A DNA stretch of 64,000 nt. Source: Chaetoderma sp. LZ-2023a (Eukaryota; Mollusca; Caudofoveata; Chaetodermatida; Chaetodermatidae). Both the position numbers and the translations under genes were made by a program. How positions within the stretch are numbered: the stretch's first letter is position 1; every line of letters begins with the position of its first letter. Location: the NCBI GenBank assembly GCA_034401795.1, contig CM067371.1, forward strand, positions 77,847,333-77,911,332, written 5' to 3'. A model generated the notes under the pieces. The model saw only the letters and a program-made list of their open reading frames with translations. It did not search any database and was not told where the DNA came from. Positions 58,559 to 64,000 of this stretch are shown one piece after another.

Positions 58559-59254
58559 ATGAGAAGAAATTTGGCGATGTAAAGTTTAAGAGGGTAGAAC
58601 AAGCTAAAACATTTGCTGCCATGCAAAAGCCCCTCAAAATATCTGATGATGAAGTCCGAATGTCATCACAGGAGCTGTACCATCGATTTGTGTCCATGTC
58701 ATATGTCAATGGTTGCCCTCCTGACAAAAGTGTGTTTTCACATGAACTTGCAACTGTATCGCCTGCACTGTTCAAAGATGACGGGAGTATGAGGAAAGCA
58801 AATAAGGCGGATATGGCTAAATGTATACTTGAGATGAATACAGAAATCACATCAGAGACATTTGGACCAGCAGCTAAAGTGCTTGATGGATGTGCTCTTT
58901 TGCACAAACTGGTTTGGGCCAAGACTGGCACTATGGAGGATGTTTGTGATGCATATGTGTCCTCTGTTGTCTCCCATTCTTCATATGGTCTTCCTCTTTG
59001 CGTAGAGGTTGACAGCTATGAAGTGGCAACAACAAAAGATCAGGAACAAAAGTGACGGCGAAAGGAGAAAATGTTCCCAAATGTTGTTGTGGAGATGAAA
59101 ACACCAATACCTGGAGACAAGAAGGCATTTCTTGGAAACAAAAAGAACAAGCAGGCTTTGATCAAATTATTATCTCAGCACCTTCAGAAGGCAGGCATCC
59201 ATGTAGAGCATGCTGGTGAAGAGGGTGATGCTGATGTCTGTGTAATGTGGGAGG
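58559..59254 (+). pseudogene. Part 5: lead-in and first acidic motif of the FEN-like domain
   Basis: The frame runs KKFGDVKFKRVEQAKTFAAMQ, KFYHR-like QELYHRFVSM, ILEMNTEITSETFG and GTMEDVCDAYVSSV to DQEQK, then a stop (TGA 59,053) that the same frame passes. It continues with FLGNKKNKQALIKLLSQHL and HVEHAGEEGDADV. The last motif aligns with the EAEA/GDAD acidic segment of FEN/XPG nucleases. Homology stops at about 59,254. Confidence 0.68.
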
Positions 59255-60796
59255 TTTTCTTGACTGGATCTGGTCCTGATATCAAACTTAGGCAGGCTGG
59301 ACTGACATGTAGCTGCCCACCAGTGGTGCCACGGTTGTGACCCGTCTAATTTATGACCAGGGCCGGAGAGCTGTACAAACTGCTAACTGTTGCCTACTAT
59401 GGACTGACAGGCTCTCTTTGATGTATCACAAATCTCAAGACAGTTTTTAGGACACAGGCTGGTTGATAAGTGGTGCATAGTTCACTTACTTTGATGCGCA
59501 GTGACACTGCTTATGACTCCGTTGATGACAGTCTTAATGGCAGATTCACCATCAGTCAATAATTAGTTGATAACACAGAAGACTTCATTAAACATTATTC
59601 CTCTTTTACTTGCTGAGAATTATTTGTCCATGATACACTTTAGTTTAATCATCTATTAATACAGTTAACTAGATGATAAGTTTCATTTGAACAATAATAA
59701 CTGAACTTGTAAAAATAACGGACTTTAAATACTGACTTTGACTATATAAATCAAATATTAAACTAAGACGCTTACTACCTAACTAAAGGTATGCTAGCTA
59801 TCTTATTCTATTTGTTGTGGTCTTATTTTTGTGACCGAACCGCACAGCCTACTGGTCTTCTGACCACACCTAGTTCCCTGAATATGCTGAAAAAGCTGAC
59901 ATTCATACTGGTTTCTTGTTGACATTTCCAGGCTAAAATACATTGTTACCCGGGAATATTTCTACAACAAGAAACCGGCATAACATGTCGCTTCATGGAA
60001 ATAATCTTAAATACAAAGATGGTTTTGTGCTTATGGTGGTGGTGAGAGAGAGAGGGGGTGGGGGTGGCTGTGTTACCTATAGAGGCTCATTTTACAATCT
60101 ACTATTTACATTGGGTGTGAGGGGGGGATTATCCAGATTTCAAAATCATTGAATAAAGTCGGAAACTTATTCTTTCATATGTTCTGAGCTTAATGTACTA
60201 GGGTTATGATATTGGATTATTATTAACCATTTTAATGCTGAATTTTGTTAGTTCACATTCTTCAGTTTTTCTAACATGCTAACCGATGTTTATTTTGAAA
60301 ATAATGTTGTCGTAAGCTGTTGATGTCTATGACACCAACAACTTCAACAATACTGTCTTCAATATGAAAATCAGTTTTACTTGAGCCAATAGTAGATTCA
60401 CATAAAATCCCTACATTTGACTTTAGTGCTATAATCGTTAATTTGATAAATGCTTATCGGCACACTTAGTAAGTTCTAGCTTGGCTAGGCTTTGGGCTTA
60501 TGGAGTTACTTATATAATTCCATAGCATGTACCAGCCTATTCTGCATAATATTGGAAATCAAATACAGTTCAACCTGCTTGAACAACCACCTACCCTTTG
60601 GGCCAATATCAGGGTGGTTCCTTAAGACAGTGACATTTTGACCACCTGTATTAACGAACCCCCATCTCTTGGCTCCAAGCAAACCATTCTATAGCAGGTC
60701 CCATCTTATAAGAGACTCTGTCTTGTTAGTGGCTAATTTATGTGCCCCATAGGTGGTCCCTCAAGACAGGCTATATGTATATAAGTTCCACCCTGT
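59255..60796. other. 1.54-kb interruption inside the FEN-like domain
   Basis: Noncoding AT-rich sequence between DADVCV (ends at about 59,249) and DICIVKKAMELAKTY (starts 60,797). The two sides share a similar 12-bp stretch, 'gatgtctgtgta' and 'gatatctgcata'. It could be an inserted element or a retained intron; 'tgtgtaatg' is a weak donor. It carries G-rich tracts near 60,040-60,130 and a P1-like fragment at 60,290-60,370. Confidence 0.5.
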
Positions 60797-61234
60797 GATA
60801 TCTGCATAGTTAAGAAGGCAATGGAATTGGCAAAAACATATGAAAATGTTGTTGTTGTTGTTGTTGTTGATGATACAGACATTCTGATAATGTTGATCCA
60901 CCACACAAATTATGGGAAACATGTTTATATGCAGACCAGACAACATACCATTGCCATTAAAGTTGCAAAGGAGGTGTTAGGGAGAGAGATGTATATGTGT
61001 TTGCCATTTGCTCATGCTATGTCAGGCTGTGATACAACATCTGGAATGTATGGCATGGGGAAACTGAAGCTCATGAAATTGCTCCAGTTATCACAGCAGT
61101 TACGCGCAGATGCGCTGGTCTTTGGTGATACAGAAACACCTAAAGAAGTGCTTCTAAAGGTAGGAGAAAATCTTGCAAAGAATTTGTACATAGGGGAACC
61201 AATGCTGAAGGACTCGATGAACTGCGCAATTTAA
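60797..61234 (+). pseudogene. Part 6: FEN/XPG-like PIN nuclease core
   Basis: Encodes KKAMELAKTYEN, a Val run (from a GTT repeat at 60,848-60,870), DDTDILIMLIHH, LGREMYMCLPFAHAM and SGCDTTSGMYGMGKLKLMKLL. DTD matches the second acidic motif of PIN/FEN nucleases. GCDTTSGMYGMGK matches the helix-three-turn-helix start 'GCD...G..GIG' seen in FEN1/XPG. With GDAD in part 5 the metal-binding set looks complete. The frame is lost near 61,185-61,195. Confidence 0.7.
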
Positions 61235-61569
61235 ATGTGGTATCATCCAAATATGTACCTTTTGAGAGAATGCCACCTACCAGCAGAGCTATGTACTATC
61301 ACTCACTACGTGTACATCACCAAGTAAGCACATGGCGTCATCTTCAAACGATTCTCCAAAAGGAAGAGTTTGGATACAAGATTGAAGGTGATGCCGTAGT
61401 GCCGGTAATCACTGATAAAGCAGCAGCACCAGCAGATATATTGGCAGAGATCAGATGCTCCTGTAAGAGCGAGCGTTGTGTATCTTGTACTTGTGCCAAG
61501 AGAGGAATTCCATGCAGCATACACTGCAAATGCGAGGGGCAATGTATAAATTCTCACATTGAACTTTAG
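61185..61569 (+). pseudogene. Part 7: C-terminal CXC-type cysteine cluster
   Basis: The frame resumes as AEGLDELRNLNVVSSKYVPF, then MPPTSRAMYYHSLRVHHQV. The end has nine cysteines in about 30 residues (CSCKSERCVSCTCAKRG, CSIHCKCEGQC), reminiscent of the CXC domain of tesmin/LIN54-type proteins, which binds DNA. Stop at 61,567. Confidence 0.72.
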
Positions 61570-61664
61570 CAGAATATTACTTGGTGGAGCCAGCCGTAAT
61601 TTGCTGACTCTATGCACCATGCATAATTTTAGCTATATCTGCCATCCTGACAGGTGAATTATGA

Positions 61665-62220
61665 TGAATAAATTACCATAATAAGCATGTGTTATTCTGT
61701 AAAAAATAATATCAGAATTCAATTCCTTGACCCCAAAACATTAACTTTAGAGGCTTCAATCGCCACTCTATCTTATATGGTAACTGAACTATCTAGAAAT
61801 GTTCAATTTTCAGCCATTTGGCGGCCATTTTGACATTTTTCCGCCATTTTGAATAAATTACCATAATAAGCATGTGTTATTCTGTAAAAATAATATCAGA
61901 ATTCAATTCCATGACCCCAAAACATTAACTTTAGAGGCTTCAATCGCCGCTCTAGCTTATATGGTAAATGAACTATCTGGAAATGTATAATTTTTGGCCA
62001 TTTTGGTGGCCATTTTGACGTTTTTCCGCCATTTTTAATAAATTACCATAATTAGCATGTGTTATTCTGTAGAAATAATATCAGAATTCAATTCCTTGAC
62101 CCCAAAACATTAACTTTAGAGGTTTTAATCGCCACTCTCGCTTATATAGTAACTGAACTATCTAGAAATGTATGATTTTCAGCCATTTTGGCGGCCATTT
62201 TGAATTTTTGCTAAAAAAAA
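61665..62220. repeat. Tandem repeat, 3 x 185 bp
   Basis: 'aattaccata' starts at 61,671, 61,856 and 62,041, exactly 185 bp apart. Each unit has 'agcatgtgttattctgta', 'cattaactttagagg', 'aactgaactatct' and a 'ggcggccattttga' end. Identity between units is high, so expansion is recent. Confidence 0.93.
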
Positions 62221-63180
62221 AAAGCATTTTCCCCAATTGGGATTCATGGGGAATTTTTTGTGGTCTTAATTTAGATACAATGGAAGAGTTCTGGGCAAAA
62301 ATCTGGTTGTGACTTAAAATGTCCGAGTCCATTGTCATTTCTTACTGGACTAATAGTAGTTATCTCCTCTGGTAGTTGATGAATGTATTAAAATTTGAGT
62401 GGAATTTCAAATTTACTAGTTGGATCTTATGGGGTAAATAAACAGCATGGTTTAGAACATTGGAAACGGACTGGATTGCAATATTCGATATGGTAATGAT
62501 TGCTATGAAAATACATCATAATATAAGAATCTAATATGTTTGAGGGCTTGAGGCAGCATCTTGAAAATCATTTTCCACGAGATATAAACTTGGATACTCA
62601 ATGTTTTGCCAATCTACTTCTGGAAATGTATTTGCATGGGAAATCTCAAATAGCCAAAAAGTGGCCATATTGAACGGAAGTTTCTATTCAAAAGCTCAAG
62701 AACAAGAAGGGCAGTCAATAGTAATGTCGTGACCTAGTTTCTGGATAATCCACAGGTTGAAGGGTAATGAATTCTTCCTCTAATCAATCAAGTTATCCAC
62801 TAACTTCTGGTGAGCTCTGCTTCTTCCAGTCTGCTCTGTCTTTCAGCCTGACAAAATGATGTACTAGCAACTTATTGCTGCATGTTCACTGAGTAAGGTC
62901 ATCATATATCTTGATCGATGTTTACGATATATACTTAAGTGCTAGGTACCATCCCAAGCTGGATTAAAGTAGCACAATTTATGTCATTTGATTTTCGTTT
63001 AGGAGACTGAGGTCCTAGACAGCTAACCATCCACATCATCGCATCTTTTAAGTGTCTGAAATTGAATTTTATTGTTGGGTTCTTTGTCTAATGCTTTACT
63101 ACATGCAATGTTTGGTAGTGCAGTTTACTTTATGTACATCTATATACAGCAATCCCTTACAAAAAATTCCTTTATTACCA
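62221..63180. other. Noncoding region
   Basis: No gene is seen. Confidence 0.4.
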
Positions 63181-63185
63181 GCTTA

Positions 63186-63955
63186 TTGTCAGTGTGAAAC
63201 CAGTGTAAAACCAGTGTGTTGTCATACTATTGTCAGATCTGGTAATAAACTGGCAATAAATTGTCAGCTGATTGCCAGTGTATTGTCAATCTGTTGTCAG
63301 TTTATTGTCAGATGTCATCCTGTACTCTGACCCACTGACTAAGCTGGTAATAGACTAACAACAGACTGGTAATGATGGTTTATGAAACTCAGTAAGATAA
63401 GAAACAAAAAATTTACAAAGTCTTGCATATATTTAATAGGAGAAATTGATCTGACAATAGACTGACAATACCCTGGTAACATTTTGACATCTGACAACAG
63501 ACTGGTTATACACTGACAATACACTGTACATCTGGCAATAGGAGGGATGTGGAATGGTTTCAGTGTATTGTCAGCTATATTGTCAGTGTATTGTCAGAAG
63601 TTTGTCCCAAATATTTTCTTGCCAGTTAGCTGACAACACACTGGGGATACATATGACAATACACTGGCAAGAAACTACCATCGATTTTACTTTTTATTAC
63701 CAGTCTATTGTCAGATTATTGTCAGTGTGATACCAGCTACCTACCAGTGTATTGTCCTGTGCATGCCAGTCTGTTATCAGATTATTTTCAGCCTGTTGTC
63801 AGCTACAAATTAGTTTCTTACCAGTCTGTTGTCAGCTGCTTATTACCAGTCTATTGTCAGCTGTATTATTGTTTCTTGCTACTTTAACCTCGTAATAGAC
63901 TAACAACACACTGGCAATAAACTGACAACAGACTGACAATAGGCTAACAGCAAAA
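63186..63955. repeat. Array of an 11-bp motif in alternating orientation
   Basis: The motif is 'ttgtcagtnta' or 'ttaccagtnta' (complement 'ctgacaa' or 'ctggtaa'). In the forward block, starts at 63,261, 63,272, 63,283, 63,294 and 63,305 are exactly 11 bp apart. In the reverse block, 63,491, 63,502, 63,513 and 63,524 are also 11 bp apart. Orientation changes at about 63,325, 63,550, 63,615, 63,692 and 63,880. It can fold into several hairpins. Confidence 0.85.
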
Positions 63956-64000
63956 TGGCAGGAATTAAATATTTAAATATCTGGGTCACTTCAATTATAC

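Larger units (their letters stand above)
55372..61569 (+). pseudogene. Large Zn-finger / FEN-like nuclease / CXC-domain protein gene, decayed
   Basis: A broken coding region of about 1,600 codons that reads as one protein if stops and frame changes are passed over. Order: Cys/His clusters; a large alpha-rich domain; a segment with FWSGTLSDMTIGQ; a segment with ARNIWLLTAHVV and FTGSWSEQYKEMHP; a FEN/XPG-like core (EEGDADV, DDTDILIML, SGCDTTSGMYGMGK); and a C-terminal cluster of nine cysteines. I know this architecture only as uncharacterised multicopy proteins of invertebrates. It has no clear introns, at least four frameshifts, at least two internal stops and one 1.5-kb interruption. That suits a retrocopy or mobile-element gene. 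The molecular role (structure-specific nuclease) is inferred from motifs only. Confidence 0.7.

Noticed and set aside
60848..60870. Poly-valine stretch as a functional motif
   Set aside because: It comes from a GTT microsatellite expansion next to the DTD motif; homologues would be expected to have only a few valines.

Overview
The window looks like accessory sequence from an animal nuclear genome, most likely a marine invertebrate. It is AT-rich, has no operons, and is packed with decayed transposons, microsatellites, satellites and fold-back repeats. The mix is DIRS-type tyrosine-recombinase retrotransposons, CR1/L2-like LINEs, a Tc1/mariner element, and a repeat whose conserved line is a CGTCCGTC-type start plus 'aactgcttgggcaatttca' units. 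That suits a mollusc, another lophotrochozoan or a lancelet, but the sequence alone does not fix the species. I found no convincing intact host gene, tRNA, rRNA or CRISPR array.

Layout. From 0.05 to 0.2 kb there is a long palindrome. From 0.47 to 10.03 kb there are three head-to-tail DIRS units on the minus strand. Two are 5'-truncated units that keep only the tyrosine recombinase end; each is capped by the same 306-bp inverted leader module. The third is an almost complete 6.65-kb element with gag, RT-RNase H and recombinase. From 10 to 22 kb lies mostly noncoding sequence with dispersed repeats, two promoter-like or exon-like spots, a LINE C-terminal fossil (17.5 kb) and a 31-bp satellite (20.9-21.65 kb). 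From 22.4 to 26.1 kb is a decayed CR1/L2-like LINE (PHD finger, endonuclease, RT) with its heptamer 3' tail. From 26.8 to 31.9 kb are duplications, a minisatellite, a G-rich block and a 1.8-kb pentamer satellite. From 31.9 to 33.4 kb is a CR1 fragment, and next to it a Tc1/mariner element (33,384-35,039) with both inverted repeats, its TA duplication and a single stop in its transposase. From 35 to 42 kb are microsatellites, a second 31-bp satellite and members of a family of palindromic repeats.

From 42.6 to 49.2 kb a long noncoding repeat is interrupted by a second, plus-strand DIRS copy (43.8-46.89 kb) that carries leader, gag and the very start of RT. From 50.1 to 51.65 kb a related repeat is built of about nine 154-bp units between short inverted ends. 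From 55.37 to 61.57 kb is a broken coding region of about 1,600 codons. It carries N-terminal Cys/His clusters, a large central domain, a FEN/XPG-like PIN nuclease signature and a C-terminal CXC-type cysteine cluster. This is the most interesting non-standard coding unit. It is followed by a 3 x 185-bp tandem repeat and, at 63.2-63.95 kb, an array of an 11-bp motif that flips orientation block by block.

The coding parts work as parts of selfish elements, not as one pathway: gag, RT-RH and YR for DIRS; endonuclease and RT for the LINEs; a DD34E transposase for Tc1. The 55-61 kb unit may be another mobile or multicopy gene family, but its function is not established from the sequence.
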